Position numbers and translations under genes: made by a program
The notes under the pieces: generated by a model
The model's input: the letters and a program-made list of their open reading frames with translations, nothing else
Told to the model about the DNA's origin: nothing
Databases searched by the model: none
In this document: positions 1 to 12,500 of the stretch, in pieces
How positions within the stretch are numbered: position 1 is the stretch's first letter
Layout of the letters: every line of letters begins with the position of its first letter
Assembly (NCBI GenBank): GCA_012845835.1
Contig: JABAKD010000001.1
Span: 575,501-639,500 of the forward strand
Reading direction: 5' to 3'
Length of the DNA: 64,000 nt
Source of the DNA: Undaria pinnatifida
Lineage: Eukaryota; Sar; Phaeophyceae; Laminariales; Alariaceae

Positions 1-259
1 CCCGCCGCCCCCCTGCCCCCGCCCTCAACCAAATCCACCTCTTAACCCCCCCCCTCCTACCCCTCCCACCCCCACCCCCCCTTCCGTCTCCCCCCCCCCC
101 CCCACCGAGCACCCGTTACCCCACCCACCTCTCATCTCACGCCACTTGCCCCCCCTTATGCTCCCCTGACTTCCCACAAGACCCCCCCTCCCACCGCACC
201 CCCCACACGCTCCACCCCCTCTCACCTGCCACCCCCCTCGCCCTTTGTGTCCTATCTAG
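1..259 (+). other. C-rich polypyrimidine tract ending in a splice acceptor (intron 3' end)
   Basis: The stretch is almost entirely C and T on the + strand, with many C runs, and ends in the acceptor CTATCTAG at 252-259. It directly precedes the kinase N-lobe exon, so I read it as the 3' part of an intron whose upstream exon lies outside the window. The open reading frame on the opposite strand here is Gly-rich and follows only from base composition. Confidence 0.6.
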
Positions 260-577
260 GCTCTACCTGTCCGCGGCCAATTCGAGGTACCCGCGCTGGT
301 GCCGGTGTATAATGCGGCGGCAACACACCCTATTCCTGCAAATAGTATTCACGCCGCTGTACAAAGGTGGAAAAAGGGGAAGTTCCAGGAAGCATTTGCA
401 CAGCGCGCGCGGGAAACGGGTGACAGAATTGACGTGATCGTGGCGGAGATGGTGCTGCCCGGGTGGGAGCATTTAAGAGTACCGGGGAGGGTGTTGGGGG
501 AGGGCGGCTTTGGCTGCGTTCGTGCGGTGTCGATACCGGAACTTGGACGGACGTATGCCGTCAAGAAGTTCAACGTG
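260..577 (+). CDS. Kinase exon: N-terminal region, glycine loop and beta-3 lysine
   Basis: The exon begins after CTATCTAG and ends at AACGTG|GTAAGT, giving 106 codons with phase 0 at both ends. About 70 residues of non-kinase sequence lead into LGEGGFGCVRAV (ATP-binding loop) and RTYAVKKFNV (beta-3 with the ATP-anchoring Lys). A GTG at 299 is in frame, but the frame is open back to the acceptor, so I treat this as an internal exon. The next exon, with the alpha-C Glu, was not located. Confidence 0.75.
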
Positions 578-3500
578 GTAAGTTGATCATGTTATTGCTG
601 TTGTTGCTATTGTTGCTGCTGTTGTTGTTCTTCTTCTTCCTGTTGTTCTTGTTGTTCTTGTTCTTGTTGTTCTTGTTTATTTGTGTAAATTGCTACTAAT
701 ACGTGGCGAGTTATTTTTTTTTCCCTTCTTTAATTGCTACTGTTGTTGTTTTTGGTGTCAATCTTTTCCATTTGCAATACGTGATGAGTTTTTTTTTGTT
801 CTTCTTTTAGTTCTTTTTCGTTGTAAATTATTTGCAAGTGCATGGTGAGGTGTTGTCTTTTTCCTTTTTTTTTTTGCTTTTGAGCGAGTTGTTACAAGTA
901 CGTCAACAACTTATTTGTTTTTTTCCGTTCTTGTGTTTTTTTTTAGTGTTAAGTTGTTACAAATTTCGTGTTGAGTGATATCTGTTTTTTTTTGTCTTGG
1001 TTTTTTTACGAAAAAGTATTGCAAATATTTAGGTGGTGTGTTGTTGTTGATTTCTTTTTTTTTATTTGGGAAGATGGCAAATCTGCCGCTGTTAACGAGG
1101 AGCTCGCGGTGTGTCAGGATATTTCTAACTGTGGTCAACTTGTGTGCGCGCTGGTTGAAAAAAATTGGAGGCTCGTAACCTGTAGATGAATCTCGGTCCG
1201 GTCTGGTTGGCGGACCAAACGAAAGAGGCTCAAACATCTCGCATGGGCGCTTTTTCTTTCCTTCGTTGCTTGCTTCGTTCCTCCCCTTCTCCCTCCCTCC
1301 CCCCCAACCATTATGTTGTCACAACTTCCTCCCCCCTTCGCATTTCTGCCGCCGTGTCGTGTGGCCCCTCTCGCCCTTTGTTATACATGTGCATATGCCT
1401 GTGCTTGTCCGCTGCCCAAAGGACCTTTTGAGCGGTGTTCTCGGTATCTCGGAGGCGAGGGATTCCTGTCGCCGAGGCCTTTTGACGGAAATCATTGTCT
1501 CCTACGAGTGAGGACGTGTTTGGCGTTCCGTTTCCGTTTTACATTGTTTTTATCTTGTGTTTTACAAGCTAGATGCTCACGGAATTCCGAATGAAAAAAC
1601 TGTTGTTCATTTTGACCGTAAAAGCTTTTTTCAGGACTTATTCAGCGGGGCTGAGGAGAGCTAGAAGTTCCTTGACTCATTTCCAACTCCTAAAATTTCC
1701 TAACCTAAATCCAAGTGTTTTGATCCCACGTCGAGACGGCGGTGCTAAAAGGGTTAGCGTAAACCATGTGCCATGTATATCATGTGGACGAAAAGTAGTA
1801 ACCTCTCGATATGATCCACATGCCGGAAGCTTAGAATTCAGGGTAGACTCTAAGGCGGGGGGGGGGGGGGGCAACACCCATCGCGTTTATGGTCCTGACG
1901 TCCCTATACCCCTATCCAACACAGCCAACCTGCTATTATTGAAACTCTCCGATACCATCAGCGGTGGTCGGTCGTATCCGGATCGTATCACAAGGCACAA
2001 TCAGATCAAAATAAACAAAAGCAAATGCTGAATATTCTGTTGGTGTGCCGATCTTTGCCCATCTCATCCAAAACACGTGTTGTATCTTATTCAGTAACTG
2101 TTTTGTGTGGGGAGATGAGCGCGTTGAACAGCAACGGGTGTGGCAGGTTTTTAATGCGCTTCAGCTCTCCACGCACGCTTGTGGGGACGGCACCACTTGC
2201 TTGGAATTATACCAGGACAACGTTATGGGTTGGGTAATTAGGTCACATTGTGGCGGAAATGATTGTGCTCGGACGCGCGGTACGCTAGAGGTAGCAACGT
2301 TTCTTTACTGAAGCGTTTTGTGAACGTGAACGACGAGGCTCCTATTCAATCTTAGCCCAAATTTATCAGAATTTCATTGATTTTTTGGCGTGTTTTTTGT
2401 TGTATGCCTATTAACAGGTCGTGGGATATTTCCTCGGCTAGTACTTTTTTTTTCCCGTAAAGTCGAACCAGTTTTGTGTTTGTAGAGCTTCTCTAGCCAG
2501 GAGCACATAAACAACATGGCCAACCTTACTGTCAGTACTATAAGTATGCTATTGGTGTGGTGACGCATAGCGTAAGCGGTCGTCTTCCAGCACCCGTTTG
2601 GTTTCTGGAGGGCGCTACTTCCACGTCCGCGCATTGCAATGCTTTGCTGTGATTGGCTGCTATGCTGTGCTGTGATGAGCCTTGCTGTGGCGTTTTTTTT
2701 TCTTTTTTTTCTGTGGCTTGATTTACTGTGCTTTGTTTTGCTGCGGCTTGCTGTGTTTTACTGTGCTTTGCTGTTGCTGTGATGTGTTGTGCTGTGCGTT
2801 GCTCTTTTTTGCCTCACTTTGCCGTGATTTGATGTTACTTGCGATGCTTTTCTGGGATGAGCTTCGCTATGCCATGCTGTATTGCCCCGCGAAACCACAG
2901 CAACAGTCTGCCCCCACCCCCCCCCGCTCCCCTCGTCCCTGCTATCCGCCTCTATCCCCCCGTCGCTGCCTCCCTTCCCCCCCAGAGGGTGGAATCGAAA
3001 TCTCCGTTGGTGAGATCGAAATACGCGCTCATGTCCCTGGGGTCGGTGTCGTCGACCGCCATGGCTTTGCAGATATGCGCGTGAGACGGAACCCTGGCAA
3101 AAAAACATGAGAGCGAGTGAATAGGGGAGGGGTGGACCCCCCTCCCTTATCCCTTCGTCCTCATTTTGTTTTGACAGGGTTCCGTCTCACGGCAATATCT
3201 GCCAAGCCAAGGCGGTGGACAACACCGATCCGAGGAATATGAGCGCATATTTCGGTCTTACGACTGGATACTTTGATGACATCCTCTGGGGAGGAAGGGG
3301 GGCAGCGACGGGGGGATAGAGGCAGATAAGCAGGGACGAGGGGGGGGGGGGGGGGGTAAGACTGCTGCTGTGGTTTCGCGGGGCAATACAGCATGGCATA
3401 GTTGCTACCTCCTCACCTACCCTATTCGCTCATCCTCGTTATTTTTTGTCAGGGTCCCGTCTCACGTCAATATCTGCCAAGCCATGGCGGTCCACGATAC

Positions 3501-6500
3501 AGACCGTAGAAATATGAGCGCCTGTTTCTACCTACCCCCCCCCCCCACCCGATAGAGTGACAGCAAACAAACGTGAAAAAGTGCGCAGTAGTTGTATGTA
3601 GCGAAGATAAGGTTAATCCGGCAACTTTCAAATGGAAGTGGGGAGAAGATGAACTACCGGTCGTAGACCAATATACGTACCTTGGCGTAGAGATGCCAAA
3701 GGACTGCTCTAGGGATGCACACACAGCGAAGGTAATAGGAAAGGGTAACTCACAAGTAGGCAAGATGGATGCGATCCTAACAGACCCGCACTTTGACGCT
3801 AGGATTAAAATATGTATTCTGGTGAATGTGATTGTAGCAAAGTTAGAGTACGCAGGAGAAGTATGGGAATAGAACACGAAGTTGGTAAAACAACTTGAAA
3901 CAGTGCAGATGACAGCAGCTAAAAAGATACCAGGATGCTCAAGTACGACGAGTAATACAGTATCAAGAGCAGAACTAGGAATACACCCACTTGAAACAAA
4001 CAGAGACGTGATAAAGTTGAAATGGCTCGTATATAAAGTAAAGAATATGCCAGAAAAGAGGTTGCCAGTCATGGTTGATAGGGCTGTATGGGAGAAAATG
4101 CCAAAATAGCGAGCTGAAATATGATGGGATAACGTAGTCGAGAAGATTTGGAGAGATTTAGGGGGAGGACCAAGAAGAGGTACTGCTGTCTACTGATAGA
4201 GAAGTTTGGCGGGTACAAGACAGAAATAAAAGAAATATTGAAAGAAAGGGAACAGCATGGGCCAAGAAATAAGGCGAAAGAGGAGAAGCACTTAGAGATA
4301 TATGGGAGGTTGAGGGAAAATATTGGAATGAGAAAGTTTTTGCACGGCCCAATGGACTACGCGAAAAAGCCGAAACTGCGATTTGTAGGGGACCTGGACC
4401 TACCAGCAAGAAGAAAGAGATTTACCAGTAGTCGGGAGGAGGACTTGGCTACAAATATGTGCCCGTGTGGCACAACAGTAGAGAGAAAGACTCACATAGT
4501 AGGAGAATTTGAAATATACAAGGAGGAACGGGGTGCGTTTGAGGAGAGGATGAGGAAATTAGACGTATGTGACATGGGAGAGTTTGGTAGACTTTTAATA
4601 GAGAGCAGGGAGAAAACGATCGCTATCCCAGGAGATAGATAGTGGCCGCAGACGGCGACACAGGACGGGGATAGGATAAGCAAACAGTGTCTGTGTAGAA
4701 TATGGAAGAAGCGTAATGAGCGCCCAAATGTTGGAGGTGTCTCTATTAAGAGTAGGGACGGTGCTCCGTCTCGAAAGCGATGCGTGGTCATGATCCAATT
4801 ACTAAGGCAAGCGACAAATGAGTACGCCCCCCCCCCCACCCCCACCCCTATCCCCCCCTCCTCTATTCACTCGTCCTCACGTTTTTTGCGAGGGTCCCGT
4901 CTCACGGCAATATTTGCAAAGCCATGGCGATCGACGACACAGACCCTAGCGATATGACCGCCTATTTCGGTCTTGCGACTGAAGACTTCAACGATAAATT
5001 CAACCCTCCCACCCCCATCGTCCCCTATTCACTGGCCCTCATTTTGTTTTGCCAGGGTTCCGTCACATGCGAACATCTGCAAAGCCACGGCGGTCGACGA
5101 CACCGACCCCAGGGGCATGAGCGCGTATTTCAATCTCGCCAACGGAGATTTTGATAACATCCTCTGGGGAAAGACGCCCTCGACCAAAGGCGAACAGCTG
5201 CGGTGAGTTTCGAGTGAGAACGAACCTCTAAAGTACACTGTGAGATCGTTTGAGGCTGGTCAGTTTTTGTTTCCTGCCCGGTTACTTGAGCGGTGCCGCC
5301 GAGTTGCTTTTTCTTTGTTAATCTTCCAGAGCTTTTGTTTTTTTCCCTTTTCGACTTGCGGCTTGCGACACCCCCCCCCTGGACTTGAAGCCAACCACAC
5401 TCCGAAGGGAGGGGAAGCTGAGCTTTAGATATATATATATATAAATATGGATGTACAGCAGTGGTGCCGGTTGAGTAGTTCCGGCTGCCCGCTGCAGTGC
5501 CTGTGACACCGTTTGGCACGTATGGGAACGGCCAGTAGCGTCAGTGTGCGGAGTGATGCCGGTTGCCGCTATAGTGCGGGTGTTTCCGGACGGCACTATA
5601 GCGGCAACGCACGCTGCGGTAGAGGTAGCAAATACATTTTCTGGGGCTCCTCATTAGAGGACCATTATAATTAATCTCCGTTAACTCTTTTTTTTCAGAG
5701 GAAATGAAAGTGCAATCCAATGGCCTATAGGACGTGCGCTACGATACAGGTATCCATATCACTTTATAGCTATTGTCTTTTCTGAATGACCGGGGCTCAA
5801 TCCTTAGCCCCGAAAAAAATAGAGGAATGGTTGGGTTTGTATTTTGGCCAAATTATTATTTTTGTGTATACCTAGACTATATATAGGCTATAAAGGGGTT
5901 TGTATTTTGGCCAAATTATTATTTTTGTGTATACCTAGACTATATATAGGCTATAAAGGGGTTTGTATTTTGGCCAAATTATTTTTTTTGTGTATACCTA
6001 GACTATATATAGGCTATAAAGGGGTTCGTTCAACGGGTGGCACTTTTTTTCAGTCTTCTTTCTGAAGAGAAAACAGTTTTTCGCGCGAGGTATAGAGAGC
6101 TCACCAACAAGCGAGGAGGAGCCTCACAAAAAGATTTGTGCACATCTATCGTAACATGTGTCCTACAGTAGCTATTAATAGATAGCCAGCAATAGAGTTG
6201 AAAGAAAATGATATCCCAGCGAAATTGGCTAGCTTATCAGTTGGGAAACCCCTCCAGGGCAGACCGACCCCGTGCTGTGTCCACTTGGTATTGCGGCTGA
6301 CGCGATCAACCAAAACATATTTGCTGCTGCAATCAATGCCAATTTTTTCAACCACAGAATTTGAATCAAAACGCCTAGCTGGTACGTAATTCTTTCTCGC
6401 AACAAAAGACACAGTCAGTGTTCTTGGTTCGGTTCCCGAACCTTTATTTAATAATAGTCTTCCCCTTTCTTCAGTTGGGAAACCCCTCCAGGGCAGAGAT

Positions 6501-9500
6501 AATGTGGCCGCCGAAAAGTGCCACCTTTCTGTATCGTAGCACTGTGTCCGGCACTACAGACGGGACGTGTCCGGCACTATAGAGGGAGCGTTTCCGGCGC
6601 TGTAGAAGGACCGTGCCCGGCACTATAACTTGTAAGTACTGTGTACTAACCAGGTATACGCTGGATGCTTTCATTTCGCTCTTGCGGCGCCACTCCCCGG
6701 AGCACTTCCCGGAGGGGAACCTTGTATATGTACAGAAAGGGGCGGCAGTGAAGTGTAGTGGGTTCGGGCTACTAATAGTTCAAGGCATTAACAAATCTCC
6801 GTATTCGAGGGAAACCATGCACTTGGTAAAGTTCTAGGGGGGGAAACAGTCATTGTTATCGTGGTCTGGCAAGGCACCGCACTATAGAAGGACAACTACT
6901 GTATCCCATATGCCATTAGAATAATTTAGTTTAATTAACCCCTTCCCCTATATAGCTTCGTCTCGAAAGGGATGCATGGACAATGGTCGAACGACTTAAG
7001 GCAAGCACCGAATGAGTAAGCACCCTTCCTCCGTTAATAAGTGCCTGGTACGTCACACATAAAACCGCCAAGCACAAGCAACGGTATTGTTGGGGGGATC
7101 TGTTAGCTACAGTGGAAGCTGGTTACTGTTGAGCTGCATGTGTCGCCGTGACTTTGGTAGTGGCTCAACGGGTAGAGCTGCTAGTAATTCAAACCAAAAT
7201 ATGCAAGTTTTCAGTGAATTGAAGTAGCTACACGGGCTTGAGAGGGTCATTGCTGGCGAACACAAAAATATATGTCAGGAATCGTAACAAAAAAAATGTT
7301 TTTTCTTGCGAATCGTGATATATCGCCTAGAATCCTGATTTTTGACTAGTTTTGACAAATTTCCATAAAATGAGATGGCAGGTGACTGATTCCTGACAAA
7401 AACAAGTGTGATTTAATTTCTTGAAAACGTGACACTTTTTTCAAGAAGTTCAAAATGTCAGGAATTGTGACATCTTGTCAGGAATCGTGTTTTTTTCGAC
7501 GTTCGTGAGGATCGACCTTAACAAACACAACAAGCCCTCGTCAGGGTAAAAATATGTTGGCGAACAAAAAAAAAATGCCTACCAGTACTTGTTCGTATCG
7601 TGGCGCGCGTGATCCACTCCACCAATTATTTTCGAACTCCCCAACCCCCTCCGTTTTCGTTGACTCCCTTGTTATTCCTTCCAGCCTTGTGGCGGAGGCC
7701 GGTACCGGCCTGGATTTTTTTCATGGCCACAACTACGTCCACAATGACGTGAAAGCGGCCAACATCCTGGTGTTCCCCAAAGAAGAAGGAAAAAAAGAAG
7801 ACCAAACCGTCGGGACGGCAAAGATGGCCGACTTTGGGCTTGCCCTCGGTGAGAGAACCGAGAATCGAGAATCCAGAATCGGGATCGATATCGAAATCGA
7901 GATCGATCTGACCTGTAGTGGTTGTGTGTTGCTGTATTCCTAGGAAAACGTTACGGGACGCGGGCTACGGCAGAGGGGTACTGCATGCAGCACGTTTCTT
8001 TTTTTTTTTTAGGGGGGGGAGGGGGTTATTTCTGATTGATTGATTGATTGACGGGGGGGGGATCCTTAGGTTAACGCCTTTCTGCAGGCACAACTGGAAA
8101 CCCGTATGTGGGGGACAAATCACTTGGAATTGATGTTGGGCGGGATTTTGGAGCGCTGAAAGGGTTGACCTATTGATAGCAAACTCCCCCATGTCGTTGG
8201 AACCCCGTTTTGTTTGGTTTTGCTCGACAATGCTGTGGCTCCTCTGTAGTGCTGGTTGAGTAGGGCCGCTTGCCCGCTGTAGTGCCTCTGAAATCGTTTG
8301 ACGCAGATGGGAACAGACCCCAGTAGCGGCGGTATGCGGAATGAATAGTGCCTGTTGCCGCTATGGTGCCGGTATTTTTCGGCTGGCACATACTGGCACT
8401 ATTGTAGAGGGACCACTACTACTGTAGTTGCACGTATTTTTCGCGAAATTATTTCTGACTGTGATGTTATTGCGAGAAACTAACCTAAACGTTGGATTTG
8501 TTATTGTTTTTCATGACAGTGCAGTGGTCCCTCTATAGTCCCGGTTGCCCGCTATAGTGCCTGTGAAATCGTTTGACACAGATGTGGCAACCAGTAGCGG
8601 TGGTGTGCGGAGTAGTGCCGGTTGCCGCTATGGTGCCGGCATTTGCCCGCTGTCATATGTATACTGGCACTGTCGAGGGACCACTACCTAATATCGTTGA
8701 AGTATAGATATACAGGTATATGTTTAGCGCGACTGTGGTGAAGCCAGTTCAATATCGTTTGATGCAAGCCAATTTAGGTGTTTTTTCTGTACTAGGTATG
8801 GTGTTAGTTCTTTCCATTGCAAAATGTATCGCATACTGATCGGTCCCAAGTGCTTGTTTTTCGTGACAAGTGACAAGCCGATTTACTCCCTGGTCTGAAC
8901 TGTCCCTCGAAAAGCCGTAGATCGGATGAGGCTCAAAATGGATACACCACTAACCACACTTTGGTAGTTATTATATGCCTCGATGATGGAATTTTTTCAT
9001 TAGGTTACACCTACGTTTTTCTGTAAGCCTGTGTTGGGGTAACGTATACTTCTACCACTACCGATACAGATACCATACCGATATCGATACCGACACCGCC
9101 AACGATACTGATTCCGATACCGCTACCGCTACCGCTGCTGCTACCACAATCGATACCACTACCGATACCACTACCGAAACTGATACCGCTACCGCTACCG
9201 CTACCGCTGCTGTTACCACAACCGATACCACTACCGATACCGATTCCGGCTCCGATACCTATATCGCTACCGATACCAATATCGCCGCCATCACCATCGG
9301 AACATCTACTGCCATCACCACCACCACCACCACTGATTTATTGGCTGCACGCGACGCCTTCGCCCTTCCACATGACCCTTTCTTATGCACGACCACATCT
9401 TCAAACCGACGCCGGATGGAAACAACAACAACAGCGAAGGGAGAGCTGAGGAGTGGACAGGGAACTCTTGGATTTCGGCCACCAGAGGCCATGGGGGGCA

Positions 9501-12500
9501 AGCGAGTGCCCTGCGTTCCCGCTCAAGACGTCTTTGCATTGGCGCACGTTGCCCTGCAAGTCGTCGTGACTGCCGGACTAAGAGCTCATAGCATGTTTTT
9601 GAGCGAGGTGGGTGGTGTGATGGTTTGCCCTGAACTTGGAAGTCGACTCCAGAGGATGATGTAGTGAGTACAGCGAGAGGTAGGGCGAGAGGGCGTGGTG
9701 TGATCAACGCATGGTGCAAAGGCGTAGTCCATAATACTATGAACCCTTGCATCCCTACAATGCCGGGACGGAGCACGTCGGGTCTTCTTCACCGACCGGG
9801 CAGACGCCGAGAAACGTGGGGGGGGTGGAAACAGCTCTCCCAAGCTGTGCAGAGTAGAATAGACGATGCGAGGGCTGTTTTGAGGGAAGGTGGTCAGTCA
9901 AATCGTGAGTGGCAGATATGTGAAGGACCCTTGACAGGTAGGTTTACGGTTGACCCCCACCCCGCCTCAGGTACTTGATGTGGTGACACTACCGCTTCAG
10001 TATCTTCCAGCTTCTTGGGCTCCTCGCAGTAGCTTCGTCATGGCCAAGCGTGAAAATCCTAGTTTTCGTGAAATTGGGTTGTTTTTCTACTGGTACACTC
10101 GTATCACAACGTAATTACATCGTCAACGTGTGGGTTCTTTTCGTCATCGCCGCGTAAAAATTCTCTTGTCGCCACACCACGTGAAACAAATCAAACCCGT
10201 CTAATTTTCTTGGTCACCCCGCGTAAAACATGTTCGTCGTCGTCGAGGCGCGACAATATAAACTCCACCCGTTCTCCCCACCCCCCTCCGCTGCCCGCAA
10301 CCCCAATATTATACCTCGTTGCCGACGACATTAGCTCGTGGTATCTCCATACGAATGGGGGATGCTGGAGGAATTGGATCCCGCGGTTTTGAAGTCCAAT
10401 ATGGTGAGTCAGCCCGCGTCGTCTCTAGGCTGATAGACCCCCACCCCTCTGTCCACCTCCCTTCATATTGCTTACCCGTGCGTACGTAAACGTTTGCGTA
10501 GTGAACTCTCTCGGAACTACGGACCTTTTTTCGGTATTCTTACTGCCTACCTCCCCCCCCCCACTCCTCCCTGTCTTTACTGTGAACTAGTACGTATTGA
10601 AGCTGGCGATCTAGACCTCTTCAGAGACCGCGACCCCTTTTTCGCTATTCATCGTCTCTTTCTTGCGTCCTTCTTCCTCCCCGTAATCCCCCTTTAACTT
10701 CTTGACCTCGATGTTGACCTTGACCTCGGCCTTGGCCTCGATGTTGATCTTGGCCTTGATCTTGCCCGTGACCTCGAACTTGGCCTTGACGTTGACTCCG
10801 ACGTCGGCGTTGACGTCGAACTTGACCTGCATCGTGACCCTGACCTTGACCTCGGAGTATACCTTTACTTGCACGTTGGTCTTGACGTCAACCTTGGCCT
10901 CTACGATGGGCGTGACCTTGACCTTGACCTTGACCTCGACCGTTGTTCTGATCTCGTCCTTGGCCTTGATATTGGCCTTGATATTGACTTGACTTCGACC
11001 TGGACCTTGACGTCGACGTTGGCCCTCACCTTTACCCTGACCTTTTCCTAGGATTATACAGTTGTACGTTTACCTTGATCTCTACCATGACCGTGACCCC
11101 GACCTTGACGTGATCTTGAACTTGACCTTGAACTTGAAATTGAAGTGTATCGTGTCGTTGAACATGACGTTGACCTCGACCTTGATATCGACCCCTTGCT
11201 CGCTCACTTGGTTCCCACACGATGCCCCGCGCAGGAAATATTACCTTGATCTCTACCACGACCGTGACCCCGACCTTGATTGCGACCTTGACCTTGAACT
11301 TGACCTTGAACTTGAACTTGACGTTGACCGTGTCGTTGAACTTGACGTTGACCTCGACCTTGATATCGACCCCTTGCTCGCTCACTTCGTTCCCACACGA
11401 TGCCCCGCGCAGGAAATATTACCTTGATCTCTACCACGACCATGATCCCGACCTTGACCGCGACCTTGTCCTTGACCTTGACCTTGAACTTGAACTTGAC
11501 GTTGACCGTGTCGTTGAACTTGACGTTGACCTCGACCTTGATATCGACCCCTTGCGCGCTCACTTGGTTCCCACACGATGCCCCGCGCAGGAAGTATTAA
11601 CCTACCGGAACATGACTCAGCCTGTCTATCGACGTGCGCTCTTCAACCCCGACAACGTGTGCGCCGAGCTTTCCCACATGGGGCCCGAGGTATGAATATT
11701 TTTCGTTTCTCGATGAAACCGGCCGCGCCATTTTCCCTCTGCGTACGTATGCAAATTTGGATGAGTCGAAGTACTGTACTGTACAGAACAAAACCGAGAA
11801 CCGACCAGCTAGGCTGAAGTTGCACCCTTTTCGATAAATTAGTTAGAATGCAGTAGTGCTTTTAGTAATTGTTTGAACCGTTTAACGAAGGAGACCCCCC
11901 CCCCCCTGCTGGTTGTCGAGAATTTCGACGACGGAAACATTTTTCTGTACGGGTAGGGGTGTTTGATCGGGCGGATACACATGTAATTTTTCAGACACAT
12001 GCTACGGTAAATAAAGGTGCACTCATTTTGTTTTGGGGCTTTTCAGTCGAGGAGTTGTATTCTATTAATAGTAAACCCATCTGAGTCGAAAAACTGATTT
12101 TTGAGAAAAATAAAAGTGCAGCCCGATGAAAAAGTCTCATGGCCTGGGCATGAAACGAAAAAACAGTTGCTAAAATAAATTGGGTTAAGATGTCCCCCAA
12201 TTCAGAACACACTTGTTTTTGTCCCAAAAGTGCTGCCTCTATCGTTGCAAGTGTCCAACGGTGCACCCATTTTTTCACCTCTATATTCCACCAAATCAAA
12301 GGGATTTTTGAGAAAAATGAAAGTGCAACCAGATGAAAACCCCTCATGGCCTAGGCATTAATTAAAAAAAAAAATGCTAAAATAACATGATGCTTCCGTC
12401 AAAGTTGGATCGAGATGTCCCGAAATTCTATTGAAAAAAATGTTTTTCTCCAAAAGGTGCTTGCTACCTCAAATCGTAGCACGCGTCTTCAATCGATCGG

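Larger units (their letters stand above)
2868..3400. repeat. Imperfect palindrome of about 530 bp carrying two kinase exon copies head to head
   Basis: The left arm 2868-3133 and right arm 3136-3400 are reverse complements with scattered mismatches. Outer ends pair (TATGCCATGCTGTATTGCCC at 2868 with its complement near 3381-3400), and the centre pairs GGGGAGGGG with CCCCCCTCCC around 3134, so there is almost no loop. Each arm holds one copy of the kinase exon whose intact version is at 5056-5202. The arms look like an inverted duplication of exon plus flanking intron. Confidence 0.75.

Noticed and set aside
1573-2031. 152-codon frame as an exon holding the missing kinase alpha-C helix
   Set aside because: It overlaps a dispersed repeat and a G run, and the splice phases do not fit exons 260-577 and 5056-5202.
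9049-9460. Thr/Asp-rich extension of the kinase activation loop
   Set aside because: The frame is open, but the activation segment already has a normal length without it and the sequence is a minisatellite. Not fully excluded.
10611-11576. Val/Lys- and Asp/Leu-repeat proteins encoded by the ACCTTG array
   Set aside because: Hexamer repeats keep all frames open; there is no start or conserved domain. It is best read as kinase intron.
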